The position numbers were made by a program, and so were the translations under genes. DNA of 64,000 nt, taken from Panonychus citri. Lineage: Eukaryota; Arthropoda; Arachnida; Trombidiformes; Tetranychidae. The DNA lies in assembly GCF_014898815.1 (NCBI RefSeq), contig NW_026515451.1, forward strand, positions 1 to 64,000, given 5' to 3'. Below, piece after piece: positions 46,642-59,555 of the stretch. The number at the start of each line of letters is the position of its first letter. The stretch's first letter is position 1. The notes under the pieces were generated by a model that was given only the letters and a program-made list of their open reading frames with translations, made no database searches and was not told where the DNA came from.

Positions 46642-47942
46642 ATGACTCGATTTTTTAATGTAATCATATTCATAACCTTCATTTCCTTAATTCTTGGTAA
46701 GTGATAATTGTAACTCCTAACTGATTTAATTGTATTAATTTCTCTCTCTTTCTCTTTGACATTTTAGTGATTCTTTTCTATGTTAAACTTGATCTTTATC
46801 ATGAAAGCCATGGACTAATTAGTAGGACGAATTCACCTGACAGGACAAGTTACTCAATTCCTGATGAAGATCATATTCAACAATTAACACAAGAAAATCA
46901 AATTCTACTTGACCAATTAAAAGAGCTTGAACTTAGAATTGAAGTGTTGGAAGGTTCATCTACCAAGAAAGTTCCGGTTACTCGTCGATTATCATCACCT
47001 GAACGTAAACGAATTCTGGTCACTGGTGGAGCGGGTTTTGTGGGGTCACATTTGGTCGATACTCTAATGAAAAGTGGCCATGAAGTGACCGTAGTTGACA
47101 ATTTTTTCACTGGTAGAAAACGTAATCTACATCATTGGTTTTCTCATAAAAACTTTGAATTGATCCATCATGATATAGTTAACCCTTTATACATTGAAGT
47201 TGATCAGATTTACCATCTTGCCTCTCCAGCCTCACCTCCTCATTACATGTTTAATCCAGTGAAAACAATCAAGACCAATGCCTTGGGGACAATTAATATG
47301 CTTGGTTTAGCCAAACGAATCGGTGCTAGAGTTTTGGTTGCGTCAACATCAGAGGTTTACGGAGATCCTCAAGTTCATCCACAATCGGAAGATTATTGGG
47401 GAAACGTTAATCCAATTGGACCAAGATCTTGTTACGATGAGGGTAAACGAATTGCCGAAGCGCTTTCATATGCTTATGCTAAACAAGAAGGTGTCAATGT
47501 GAGAGTTGCTCGAATCTTCAACACCTATGGACCTCGAATGAACATGAACGATGGTCGAGTTGTCTCTAATTTTATCATGCAATCACTTCGCAATCAATCA
47601 ATTACCGTTTACGGTGATGGTTCACAGACTCGCTCATTTGCTTATATCGATGATCTAGTTGATGGTCTAATTAGACTGATGAACAGCAATTTCTCCCAAC
47701 CAGTTAATCTTGGTAATCCCGATGAATATACTATCCTACAATTTGCAATTCTAATTAAAAATCTAGTGGGTACAACCAGTCAAATTGTATTTACCGATGG
47801 TGTTGAAGATGATCCTCAACGACGTCGACCTGATATTCATCGAGCTGAACAGCAATTAAATTGGACTCCCAAAGTACCTTTGAAAATTGGATTACAGAAA
47901 ACGGTTGAATATTTTAGGAAAGAAATATCAAATTTGGAATAG
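46642..47942 (+). CDS. UXS1: UDP-glucuronate decarboxylase (UDP-xylose synthase)
   Basis: Exons 46642-46696 and 46768-47942 join after the first base of a Val codon to give 409 residues (human 420). Residues 4-24 (FFNVIIFITFISLILVILFYV) form a type II signal anchor, split by the only intron. A short coiled-coil stem follows, then the Rossmann fold: the NAD-binding RILVTGGAGFVGSHL, the catalytic YxxxK as SCYDEGKR, the Ser/Thr of STSEVYG, and RIFNTYGPRM. The enzyme makes UDP-xylose in the Golgi/ER lumen for proteoglycan linker synthesis. The whole catalytic part is one exon. Confidence 0.96.
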
Positions 47943-48438
47943 TCATAATTAACGAAATTGCCAATCAAATGGATTATTTTACCAACCATCAAAACGAACA
48001 ATTTGCCATAATTTAAACTACAAAGATAGAAACTACAAAAATGAATTAATCATGATACAGTTCAATGAACAGAATGAATTGTTAATTTGATCTCTTCTTG
48101 ATTTGTGCCAGACTTAGAATGCTGATCTAATCAATTTACAAATTGTTATTATTTATTTAATCACGAATGAGGGAGATAATCAACAACTTCTCTCGCAGGA
48201 ATCAACGAAATGCTTTCATTACTGTTGCCTCTAAAAATGGAACAATTAATTTCCAATGCGAAGTTTAACACTTTAATTAACATAATTATCTTTCATCATC
48301 TCATTTATCGAGTCATCTTTGACCCATCCGAACCATTATTAAATTTATCTTTATCACTAAATCAATAATCACATTTTTGTTTATCAAGAATAATTTCAAT
48401 TGATTGATTTGATTGTTTTAGATTATAAAAGGAAAAGA
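47943..48438. other. convergent 3' flanks
   Basis: 3' UTR of UXS1 and of the minus-strand gene that ends at 48439. No feature recognised. Confidence 0.5.
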
Positions 48439-49750
48439 TTAAATTATTGTTTCTCCGGTGCTTTTTGAATCTAAACCATGGAGATGTTGATTAAGGGTTT
48501 CGAATAGTTCAGAGGCCGATGGACGTTCAGACGATTTCGGGTTAGTACATTTACGAACAACCTCTCGAAGTAGCTCGATGATTCCTTGATCTTCCGGCGA
48601 TTTAACATAATTCTGCTTATTATTAACCTCCTTCTTCATCATCATACTCTGTAATTAGAATAAAACAAATATGATTATTAGTACAACAGGAAGATAATAT
48701 TATTCGGATTGATTTATATTCAGTTAATTTCATCTCTATCAGTTTCTCTCACCTCAAGAAATACTAAAAATCAACAATAGAAAACTTTGTAATTGTTTAT
48801 CAACAATTACGCAGAAAAAAAAATCCCACCAAGAGATTTTAATACTTTATTGAAATAAAGTAAATTGTTTATTCAAAACAAACACTTTAAATCAATTCAA
48901 TGTAAACAAATTATTACATGAGATTGTTCAACAATCTCACAAGTTTTTCAATGTCAGTTGTAACATTGTTATTATATTTATAACAATATACACATTATGA
49001 TAACAATGAATACGATTCACAAATTGTAATAAAATCAAAGACAATCACAAATATTCAAGTGCAATAATTTATCTAGCAAATTATTGAGCTACCAAGAGGA
49101 AATGATGGTTGAATTGGTTGTTTCAAAGGAATAGGAAAAGGCCAACAAACCACAAGAAAAACAACCAATCAAAGTACATTAGCACAGAGGAACATGAAAC
49201 AAGATGGAAAGTCGTTCTTAATTACTGACCAAAAGTTAATCAACTCAACAAAAAGAAAACAAAATAAGAGAGAGAGAGAGGGAAAAAATAGTAACCAAGA
49301 GTAAATCTGGAGAACATATCTCAAAATGTTTCAAATAAATTGAGAAAAAGTAAAGCAAATAAACAACTGATCAAAACGATAAAAGGTCCAGGTAAATATA
49401 AGCGTAAATTGTTGTTTGATTAAATCACTTTTACATCAATGGAAAATGTTAATCTTTGAGTGAGAGAGAGAGAGAAACCGAGAGAGTAAAGATGATTAAC
49501 CAGAGTAGAAATGATTTGATTACTGTAACTCACTTGATCTTGTTGAATGGCCTGAGGAAGGGAAGAGAATTAAAGAAAAACAAGGAATTATATGTGACAG
49601 TTGAATTGCGATAAATTGTCAAATAATGAAACACAAATAAAGAAGAAAACAACAAACCTTGTGATCAATTTGAAGAGAAAAAAAAGAAAAACAACTCAGT
49701 AACCATGGAAACGAAAGAGAAAGAGAGATTATTTTTCTTCTATTTGCCAT
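48439..49750 (-). CDS. small gene with a kinase C-lobe-like tail (tentative model)
   Basis: The terminal exon, 48648-48439, encodes SMMMKKEVNNKQNYVKSPED, then IIELLREVVRKCTNPKSSERPSASELFETLNQHL. The RPSASELFETL end resembles the last helix of protein-kinase domains. No ATP-binding or catalytic-loop exons are found upstream before the divergent SH2B gene. An in-frame chain can be built: 49750-49658 (31 codons, hydrophobic N-terminus), an 18-nt microexon at 49551-49534 and the terminal exon, for about 106 residues. All four splice signals are acceptable, but exon 1 is of low complexity. It might be a kinase-derived micro-protein, a fragment, or part of an isoform I cannot see. Confidence 0.3.
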
Positions 49751-49843
49751 TTACATTTTCTCTTTTATTGTGTCTAATTCAGTTTAATTGTAATTCTTTT
49801 TATTTTATTATTAATTTTAATCCACAATTGGAATGGTTCTATT

Positions 49844-50889
49844 ATGGCCCATTTTTTCCGAGGTATTTCAAGATATTTGTCAGGTAAGAATTTTAATTAC
49901 ACTAATTAGTCTTTAAATAGAAAAAAACAATTTGATCAAATTTCCTTTTTTCATCCTCTATGTGACTCTCTTTCTTTCTCTCTCTTGACTTTCTGATTCT
50001 TCATCATCATCTTTCTTTTCCTCTTTCTCTCTTTCTCTTTATTTGCTTATTTCTCTTACACCTTATGTCTGATGTAATTTTGTTATTTTCATGTAAACAA
50101 TTTCAATTGGTTTCTAATCAATTTTACTCGTTAAAGAATATTTAAAATATTCTCTTTAGAATTTTAATTCTCTTTCAGGAGTATATTCTTTTTCCATCCT
50201 CTCTCTCTCTCTTCTTACTTTTACCTAACCTTATGTGTCAAAATAAATTGTGACCTAACCTTTCACTAATAGGAGTTTGCCTTGTAAATGTAATGGCGGT
50301 TATGGTTATGATGATATTGAGTGAAAATTATTTCCACATTATAGTGTAACTTTTATCTCTAATTGTTACAATGTTTTCTTTTTTATTAAGACCTTTATTT
50401 TTTTCTTCTTAATTTCTAAGTTTTCCCCCTTTAGGTTCGTTTGTACTTGTGTTTTTTTTTCTCCACTGATTCTACAAAAGTCTAGTTTATATTCTTAACA
50501 TTTTTATATTCCATTTGATCTCAATCTCTTCTCATAGCTTAATTTTTTTTCTCTTCTCTCTTTCTCTTTTCTCTTTCTATTTGATCAATGTTTTTCTCTT
50601 TAATTTAATGTCCAATTTCATCATTAACTTGTTTACATTTATTATTTGACTTTAACATTTTCGTTAGATGGAGTTACTGTTAACTCTTTCTATTCTTAAC
50701 TGATTTCGTGTGTTAATTAAACTTGTTATGATTATATTATTACATTGAATTGAATTTTGGAAGCTTTTATTGTTTAACTAAATTACGCACCTAACCTAAA
50801 ATCAAGGTTGAGTTGTTTACAACTATTTTTTTCCTGTAACTGTTTTTATATATTAACGATTTCACTCACAATCAGTCAATATATTTATA

Positions 50890-50926
<37 letters not shown>

Positions 50927-52392
50927 TCCTTGTAAATTTATTTATCTTCTCCACCCACTCAGGTATATTCCATAAGAAATTCTCTGACGAAGTTGACTTT
51001 TCACCAGGAGATAGGCGAGGATCTTCCAACCGTAATGGTTCCAGTATAAGGTCAAATGGTCGAACTACTAATGAAGATTCGTCCATTGTCAACGAGGGAA
51101 TTGTTGATTTTATCTCAGTCGATCCTTCAGTGATTGATATTAAATTGAAGTGGGAAAAATGTCGCCTCAGTTTAGTATCCACGTCGACTGGTTACTCTCT
51201 TCACTTTTATTCTCCACCCAAATCAGTTAAATCCAAAGCTGAACTATTGTGTTCATCCATAGTCGAAGCAAGGGAAACAACAGTTCTAGAAATGCCCGAT
51301 CAAGATTACACTTTTGTCCTTAAAGCGGAAACAGGATTGGAATATGTTATCGAGGCTTCCAGTGCATCTGAGCTTAAAGATTGGTTAAACATTATTCATG
51401 CATGTATGCAATGTAATAACTCCGAGAATATTGATTTAAATAATGTTGGTCTCACAGAATCAAACATTCGCAATGGTTCAATCTACAGACGTCACCTGAA
51501 CTCGATATCAAGTGCGAATGGAGAAACGACCAATACAAACAACAACAGCACCAATGGTCATACCTCATCTCCAAATAATTCACAACCAAGTTCACCTTTG
51601 ACCGGGGCCAATGATATTTCCCTTTTTCTCTCCCAATACCCTTGGTTTCATGGTTTACTCTCTCGAGCTGATGCCGCTGAATATGTTCTACGTGAAGGTT
51701 CATTAGGACATGGAATTTTTCTGGTTCGCCAGAGTGAAACTCGTAAAGGCGAATATGTTTTAACATTTAATTTTCATGGTCGCGCGAAACATTTAAGATT
51801 AACCATAAATGGTGAAGGTCAGTGTCGAGTTCAACATTTATGGTTTAGAAATGTTTTCGATATGTTGGATCATTTTCGTGTTCACTCAATTCCTCTCGAA
51901 CTTGGAGGAACAGCTGATGTTACCCTCACCGATTTTGTTATTTATCAACCATACACACCTCCCAGTCCAACTCACAATTCAACAAACCTTTCTGACTTAC
52001 AAAATCAACATCATCTCCATAATCATCATAACCATAATAATAATTCAACCCAATTCTCTCATCAACAATCTCAGTCTCTCAATAACACAGCCAGTGTACC
52101 AAACGGTAATAATAATAATAATAATACTTCAAATTCGCAGCCCAATCAAAATAGTCGATCATCAACACCAAACAGTAATTTCGAACCATCATCATCATCT
52201 CCGGAGTCTCGTCATAACTATTTACGAGAACGTGTTCCATCAATACCCGAAATTCAAGAAGTAATTACCTATGGAGGTTCAGTGCGCCTTCGAACTGTAT
52301 CACTGGAGAATCTTAATCAACTTCAATCACAACATTTAGCAAGTGTTAATGGAACAACTCGAGCTGTTGATAATACTTATTCCTTTATTTAA
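49844..52392 (+). CDS. SH2B/Lnk adaptor protein (PH + SH2)
   Basis: Exon 49844-49883 and exon 50963-52392 join in phase 1, giving 489 residues. The join reads SRYLSGIFHKKFSDEV, similar to the end of the SH2B N-terminal region. A PH domain lies at about residues 50-150 (WEKCRLSLVS, HFYSPPKSVKSKAELLCSSI, TALEMPD-like TVLEMPDQDYTFVLKAE). The SH2 domain at about residues 215-315 has YPWFHGLLSRADAAEYVL, the phosphotyrosine-binding FLVRQSE, and TLTDFVIYQP. Long Asn/His/Ser-rich tracts fill the linkers. SH2B proteins scaffold insulin-receptor and JAK signalling. Family members usually have 600-750 residues with an N-terminal Phe-zipper dimerisation domain; either exons upstream are missed or this one is short. 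The start Met is therefore uncertain. Confidence 0.88.
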
Positions 52393-53883
52393 AAACCCAT
52401 CTGTTTAACCAATTAACCTTTTACCTTTAACTACTCTCTCTCTCTCTCTTACTGGTAACCAGTATTGCACCAACATGCAAAGATTATTTGGTGATTTTGG
52501 CTTAATCGGGTTAATCCAATTTTGATACCCAAACCTCTGTATTATATATTTAATCAAAAACTCGCAACTTGTATTTTGATGTGAACTGCAAGTCCAGATT
52601 GCAATCGAGTCTCTCTTTTTCTCTCTCTATCTCTCTCTCTCTCTCTTTCTGTCTTTTCTCTCTTAATTTAAAATCTATCAAAAATTACTCTTGATAATCA
52701 CAAAACAAGAAGTGAATTATCATCGGATTTAAATTGGTTGTATTGAAAAGTTGATGATCTCAATATCGCATATCATCAACGTTCTTATTATTTTTGTTTG
52801 TTTTTTGGTTTACTTTGTTTTCTTTTCTCCCTCTTCCTCTCATCTTCTCATCATCTCCCTTTTTTCATCTATTGCTCAAGGAGCAACATCCACATTCATG
52901 TAAACATTTTACAATAATCTAGTCCAACCTGAATTAACTGTTAATCAAGAGCAAACTGAAATGAACGAATAATATTATTAACCATCGATCAATTCATTAA
53001 GTGAATTAACTTAATTGTAACAAGAAAAAAGGTTGATGGCTTATTGACATTTGTTTGATCTTCCTCTTACTCTTTTTCTCTCTGTAAATCTAATCTTTTG
53101 TCAATAGAAATTTTGTCAAAATCCCTAAAATCAATTGAAAAGAAACAAAAAACCAAAACTGTTCTCAATTAAAAATCAATCCAAAAGTGAAAACATCAAA
53201 TTAATAATCAATTTCTTTTAATTTTGAAAATTTTACTTGGTTCATTTCTCTATAAATGGAATTATTGAAACGTTTGAATTATCCCCAAGAAAAGATACTT
53301 GATTATTATTGGAAGAATCAAGAACTATGAAAATGATAAAATTCCAATTTTGATACGATTAAGACAATTAACTTTTCTTTTTCTTTTGTTAATTGTTACA
53401 CTTTCATTTTGTTGACTTTTGACGGTAAAAAAAAGCTTCATCTAAATAAGATAATTCATCTGAATGGTAAATGTTCAAGTCTATGACTAGGTTCCATTAA
53501 CTATTGTTATTGATTACATGTACCGAAACTCATCATAACCTCACTTGTGAGTGGATTATAATTAAAATAAATAACAAACTGACGAATCAGAAAGTTGATG
53601 GTTTTTTTTTCAACGTAATCTCTTGAAAAGTTGAGGAATTGAGAACATAATGTTTAAGGGAGAGAGAGAAGAAATTATTTTGGAAGAGTATGGTTGGTGT
53701 AGAGAGGAGAAAAGGAGGATGAGAACGAGAAATTTAAAGTTACATTGTTGTTTTGGTTTTTCAATTATCAAAATTGTTTTTTTTGTTGTATTAATTTTAG
53801 TTGCATTGAATTAGATGCTAATTGTTGTTGTGATTGATTGACCTTGAAAAGTTCAAAGGTCAAGAAAAAAAATGTGATGACTA
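52393..53883. other. SH2B and calnexin 3' flanks
   Basis: Long pyrimidine-rich 3' region with imperfect (TC)n runs near 52432-52450 and 52615-52650. The genes converge here. No coding exon seen. Confidence 0.5.
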
Positions 53884-56800
53884 TTATTCTCTACGTGCTC
53901 GCCTTAATCTGGCTTTGCCTTTTTCTTCTACTTCTTTCTCTTCTTCTACCTCTTCGGGTTCCTCTTCTTCTTCCTCTTCTTCTTCTTCGTCTTCTTCATT
54001 ATCTTGTCTTGTTATTGGCTCTTCTCTTTCTCCAATTTCTTCCTCTTCCTCCTCTTCTTCAATTTCTTCCGATTCCGTTGAAAGTTCAAACTCTTCTCGA
54101 CCTTGGTCTTCTTTAAGAGGTTCCTCTTTCTCTTTGGGTGCAGCTTTGGATGATCCTCGAGTTGTGGGAGGTGAAGCACGACTACTACTTGAAGTTGATG
54201 GACCGGGAACTGGATCGTCTCCACTTACATCGAATTTTGAATCACTTGAAGATTTTTTGCTCCCCTCGGTTGATTCTTTCTTTTTAGGGCTTAGAACACG
54301 GATGAGCAGGAAAATAGGCACTAATAAGGAAAGAACGTAAACAGCCCAAAGCCAAGGCTTCTTGTTTGTAGATCGGATGAAACTTTGGAACCAATTTTCT
54401 GTCTTTTCATCATTCAGATCTTTCTTGAGTTGATACGTATGATCGGCTACATTGTTTGCAAGATCTACATCACTGGTGATCAAAATATTGTCAAAAACTA
54501 TTCCATCAGAAATGGTCCATAGTTCAAAGGCAACAGCATCGAAAGGAATCATTTTGTAAGGATTAAGTTCTTCAAAGAAATCAGGATTTGGAATCTTTCG
54601 AGGAGCCCATTTTCCTTGATAACTTGGATTGGCAATAAGAGGTGGCTTCCATTTTCCTTTGTATTTGGGATTATCAATTAGAGGAGCCTTCCATGGTCCA
54701 CATCCAGAGACGGAGGCACATCTAACGTTGTTAATAAGAGGAGGTTCCCATTCTCCATCCATTTCTGTAATAAAATGAGATAATATTAGAAATTTTTGAC
54801 TTGCATGATATACAAATGAGAAATAAAAATAAAAACAATTCAACTGGAAAGTAAAATTTACCTTCAGACCAATCATCGGGTTTCTTGGCTTCAGGATCTG
54901 GTACCATTTCTGGTTCATCTTCAAGCCAATCAGATGGTTTTTGTGCATTGGTATCTACGATCTTTCTCGGTTCATTTTCATCCCAATCATCTGGTTTCTT
55001 GGCATTAGGGTCTGGAATTTTTTCTCTTTCATCCCAGTCCTCTGGCTTTGTATCATTTGGATCATCAATCTCTTTAGGTGGATTGACTGGTGGATTAAAA
55101 TCTTCCAATAAACTACCTTTACCTACAATTTTCTTATCGACAGATATTTCATAGGTATTATCGGGTCTTACGATAAGTCTGAATAAATGCCATTTATTGT
55201 CAGTAATGGCATCATTAAGACCGGTAACCGCAGCAGCTTTTTTCCAATGAATCTCTCGGAGAGAATTGTTTTTCTTATTTCGATGATTGAAGATGAAGTG
55301 TAATTTATGTTCATTTCCACATTTATCCGGTCCAAACATGATAGAATAAGGAGATTTATCCTGAATCTTACTAAGATCGCCACTCGGAGATTGTAAAAGT
55401 TTAAGATATGCTCCACCACATTCTTGTCCATTTCTGAATTGAACATCATATTGGACTACTAAGTTATCTCCCTTGAAATCATATGGTTTCGAGAGTTTAA
55501 CCCCAATGGCATGGTGTTTAGCTCGACTGTTCATCATCAAACCAAGATCTCCTAAATAAAATCAATAATAATAGTCATTGTTAGATTTTGGATAAATGAT
55601 AAGTTCGAAGTTAATTATCACATGGTAAAACTCTAAAATGATAACATCTACCCCTACGCTACCATTTTTTGTAGACATGTTCCAATTTTTTGTCTTCCTT
55701 TTTCATGACGTAAAAGTGTATTGCACTTAAAGAAATATATTTATCTTTGAAGAATCTACAAGAACATGATATGAAGAGAGGAGAATAAGCTTTTCTAGAC
55801 CTGTTCCAACTTTTTTTCTATTAAACTAACAAATGTAAAGGTTAGGATACGACACTAAATTAAAAAAACAACCATTGTGTGTACTAAACATAACAAAGAT
55901 GGAGATAACATGAAGAAAAAATCTATTAATTAGTTGTTAGAAATCAGCAAGTAATGAAAAGAAAAGGAGAAAAGAATGAGAGAGCTAACAAAAATACAAG
56001 GTTGAATATTGATTAAACTAATGATAACATTTACTGAAGAAAAAACTCAATATTATCAATTAATTACTGAATTGAAAAACAATCAATTTTATCATCTTGA
56101 GTCTAGAATGATGAAAAGAAGATGGTGAGAGAGGCAGATAGAAAGTAAAAGTGATCCATCAGCTAAAATACATAAACTAAAGGTAACATTCGATGGAGAA
56201 AGAGAATGTTGAAAAATTTCTATTTTTCTCTCGAATATTCAAATCCAATGGATTAGATGAAAGAGGATAATATTTGGAGATAAATGTTGATTAAAGATAA
56301 AGGAGAGAGGAAGGAAGGAAGGAAATCTACACATTGGTTACGGTCGAATCAACTTAATACACGTTGCAATAGAAAAACTATATTATCTCTTATTAGAAAA
56401 AAGAATTGAACACCAAGCGAATCTTAATTCCAAGATAACTTGCATTACTTTAAAATTAAGAATCATTGTCAGCAAAAATTATGAGAAGATAGAAGATCAA
56501 TTTTCTAAGAGGAAGAGACAATAAAAATTGATTAACTTGTTTGAATTGGAAATAGTAGTCTAGGAGAAAAAGAAAAAGAAAAGGAGAAGACATCAAGTAG
56601 AAGGGGCTTCTTTTTTCTATCTCTTTTTTACTTCCTTTGGAAGCCTAAAGTCAGATGAGAATGATAATTTCTTAGGTTGATATTATTATATACTGATGAT
56701 TAGGTTACAATCTCCTTACCTGGCATCTTTTCAACGGTGGGCACAATTTCCCATTGTCCATCATATTTATCATCATCGGAATCAGATTTGGTTGCCTTTG

Positions 56801-57095
56801 AAGTGACCCAAATTTTTTGATAGTTACTTTTAACATCAAAAGGCTCATAAAGGTAAACATTATCCAAGGGAACAACAGGAGTCTTGTAATCAACCTTTTC
56901 TTCATCTAAATCACTTGCTATTGATGATGAAGATGATGATGACGGTGATGGAGATGATGATGATGAAGATGGACTAATATCTTCTTTACCACTTTTTGTC
57001 TCACTAGAATCAATATCTTCCTTACACAGTGTTGATTGTACTGTGAAAATCAGGAAAAAGATGAAGATCGACTTAAACCAGGGTAGTGTTAACAT
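53884..57095 (-). CDS. CANX: calnexin
   Basis: Exons 57095-56720, 55551-54862 and 54764-53884, with both introns in phase 1, give 648 residues. Exon 1 has a signal peptide (FKSIFIFFLIFTVQSTLC) and a Ser/Asp low-complexity spacer. The lectin domain follows (KPYDFKGDNLVVQYDVQF, CGGAYLKLL). The P-arm has four motif-1 repeats (such as DPNAKKPDDWDE) and four motif-2 repeats (such as GKWKPPLIANPSY). The last exon adds the C-terminal lectin strand (FDAVAFELWTISDGIVFDN), a membrane helix (PWLWAVYVLSLLVPIFLLI), an acidic cytosolic tail and a final RRARRE, like the RKPRRE ER-retention end of calnexin. It is the ER chaperone for monoglucosylated glycoproteins. Intron 1 (55552-56719) contains only low-complexity AT-rich DNA. 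Confidence 0.97.
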
Positions 57096-58277
57096 CTTTG
57101 AATAAATTAATTGTTCCAATAACAATTAGAATATAAAAAAATTCTCCCAACACAATGAGAGTCGGAAAACAAAAATGAATTTGAAGTGAACAAAAAATAG
57201 AAAAGAAAAAAATCCAAGGGACCAATCACTTATTTCCAAGTGAAAATTTTCCAAAAAAAATTCGCCGGTTTTTTAATCCATTTGAATTCTCGAATTAAAT
57301 TATTTCGATCAAATCAAAAACAAACACCAGTCACAATTAGAAAGAGAGATTCTTAACAATCAACAATTATCGAAATAATGAAAAATTCTAGAAAAAGAAT
57401 AAAATTGAAAAAAGAACAAAAATCAAATTAATTATTAAGAATAAAAGAAAAGAAGAAAAGAAAAATATTCCAATCAAAATGACCAACCGACAATCTGATT
57501 AATGGAATTGGTTGATTTTAATTTTTCGATGTTCAATCAACAGGTGAATTAATTAAATTGTAGAAAATTAATTAATTCCAATCAAATGGAGAACAGAATT
57601 TTCTCAGTTTCTATTCTGAAATAAAGAGGACGTTACCATTCATGTTGTTTTCTATTCTCTTCTGGTGTTGAATGTCATTCATTTGATTTTCATTGTTATC
57701 GTTTCTTTTTTTCCAATTATCTATTTTAATCTAATCAATTTGAAATAATTAATTTCTCTTTTTTGTGCTCTGTTAATTGTTGCAAAGAGAAACAATTAAT
57801 TTCGATTGGAAAAGGTAGAGAGATCTGTGTGTTTACCAATTAAACGCCTTTCTCGCCTCTTTCTGTTGTCGCTTCTCTTTCTCTTCCTCTGTCTTTTTAC
57901 TGTTAATCTCACCAACGAGTGTCCTGAATGTCACCGATCTGTTAAAAGTCATTGGACATTTTTCTTTGCATTTTTTTCTCTTTAATCAATTTAAATTGTT
58001 TTACCTGTGCTGTGGATATTCAATACATTTAGATTAATTTGATTTCTAATATTCCATTTGATTGTAATAGTGTAATTTTCCCATTTTTCGGCTCATTGTT
58101 ACTCAGCCTCAAGTAAACAGGTGAGTTCAATTGGATTACTGGCTAATTAATATTCTCCTTTTTCTCATTCCTGTGTCTATGATTTATTCTGCATCTTCGC
58201 CATTGAATTGATTAATTATTCTTTTTTCTCTCTTTCATTTTCTACAGGTAGTAACCGTTTTTTTTTCATCAATAAAT
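57096..58277. other. divergent intergenic region and V-ATPase C 5' UTR
   Basis: A 5' UTR intron of the V-ATPase C gene is defined by the donor at 58121 (AACAG|GTGAGT) and the acceptor ending at 58247 (TTTCTACAG). The remainder is AT-rich with no coding exon. Confidence 0.55.
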
Positions 58278-59555
58278 ATGAGTGATTATTGGCTTATCTC
58301 AGCTCCTGGAGAGAAAACAATTCAACAAACATGGGAGGCTCTAAATAATGCTACAAGTAAACAAGATTTAGCCAAGAACTCTAAATTTCCCATTCCAGAC
58401 CTTAAAGTTGGTACTTTGGACACACTTGTTGGACTCTCTGATGATCTGGCTAAACTTGACACTTACGTTGAAAGCGTTTGTCGTAAATTAGCAACTTGTA
58501 TTCATGATACCCTTGAGAACAAGAATGACAACATAAACGAACACTTAAAAGCCAATGGTCAAGAATTAAGCAAATATTTAACACAGTTTCAGTGGGAAAA
58601 GGCGAAATATCCATCACAGCAAAGTCTTAAAGTCCTTTACGATATAATAAACAAGCAGCTATCGCAAATTGATGCTGATCTCAAGACAAAATCGTCGGTT
58701 TATAATTCGTTGAAAGGTTCGTAGTCGTTATTATAAGTTACAAATTTAGATACATTTATTATAAGTAGTAGTTTGGTGGTTATTTATCAAACCATATCGA
58801 TTTCTAATCTCATCTTTTATTTCTAATTTTCTATTCTATCACTCAATTTTTCAGGTACTTTACAATCGATGGAGAGAAAACAAACTGGCTCCCTTCTAGT
58901 CCGAAATCTTGGCGATATTTGTGAAAAGAAACACTTTGTTTTGGGCTCGGAATATCTCACAACCTTACTGGTTGTTGTGCCTAAAGCATATTTCAAAGAA
59001 TGGAATGCAAAGTATGAGAAAATTACCGATCTTGTTGTTCCTCGATCATCTGAGTTGATCTCTGAGGATAACGAACACGGATTATTCACAGTTACAGTGT
59101 TCTCTAAGTGCATCGATGATTTTAAAACTCGTTGTCGAGAACACAAGTTTATTGTTCGAGATTTCCAATACAACGAACAAGAGATTGCCGATAGTAAGAA
59201 CATGCTTGCTAAATTAGAAATAGACAAGGAGAAGAAGTTACAAAATCTTCTAAGATGGTTAAAGATCAATTTCTCCGAAACCTTTATCGCTTGGGTCCAT
59301 GTTAAAGCGTTGAGAGTTTTCGTCGAATCGGTTTTACGTTATGGACTTCCAGTCAATTTTCTTGCAGTACTTATACATCCTAATAAGAAACAACAAAGGA
59401 AACTTCGTGAAACCTTGAACAGTCTCTATTCTCATCTGGATTCATCAGCCACCGGTGGGCCAGTTGAAGATATTCCCGGATTGAATATGGGCCCGCAAGA
59501 ATATTATCCATACGTTTATTTCAAGATTAACATTGACATGTTATCTAATCCATAA
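58278..59555 (+). CDS. ATP6V1C: V-type proton ATPase subunit C
   Basis: Two coding exons, 58278-58716 and 58855-59555, join in phase 1 to give 379 residues (human C1 382). The start MSDYWLISAPGEKT, the foot-domain LVGLSDDLAKLD and FVESVLRYGLPVNF are invariant family blocks, and the C-terminus reads PYVYFKINIDML. Subunit C bridges the V1 peripheral stalks to the V0 sector and leaves on reversible disassembly, controlling proton pumping into lysosomes and other organelles. A 5' UTR intron precedes the start (58121-58247). Confidence 0.97.

Noticed and set aside
53834..54340. + strand Ser-rich frame
   Set aside because: Antisense shadow of the acidic calnexin tail.
54885..55154. + strand Ser/Gly-rich frame
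   Set aside because: Antisense shadow of the calnexin P-domain repeats.
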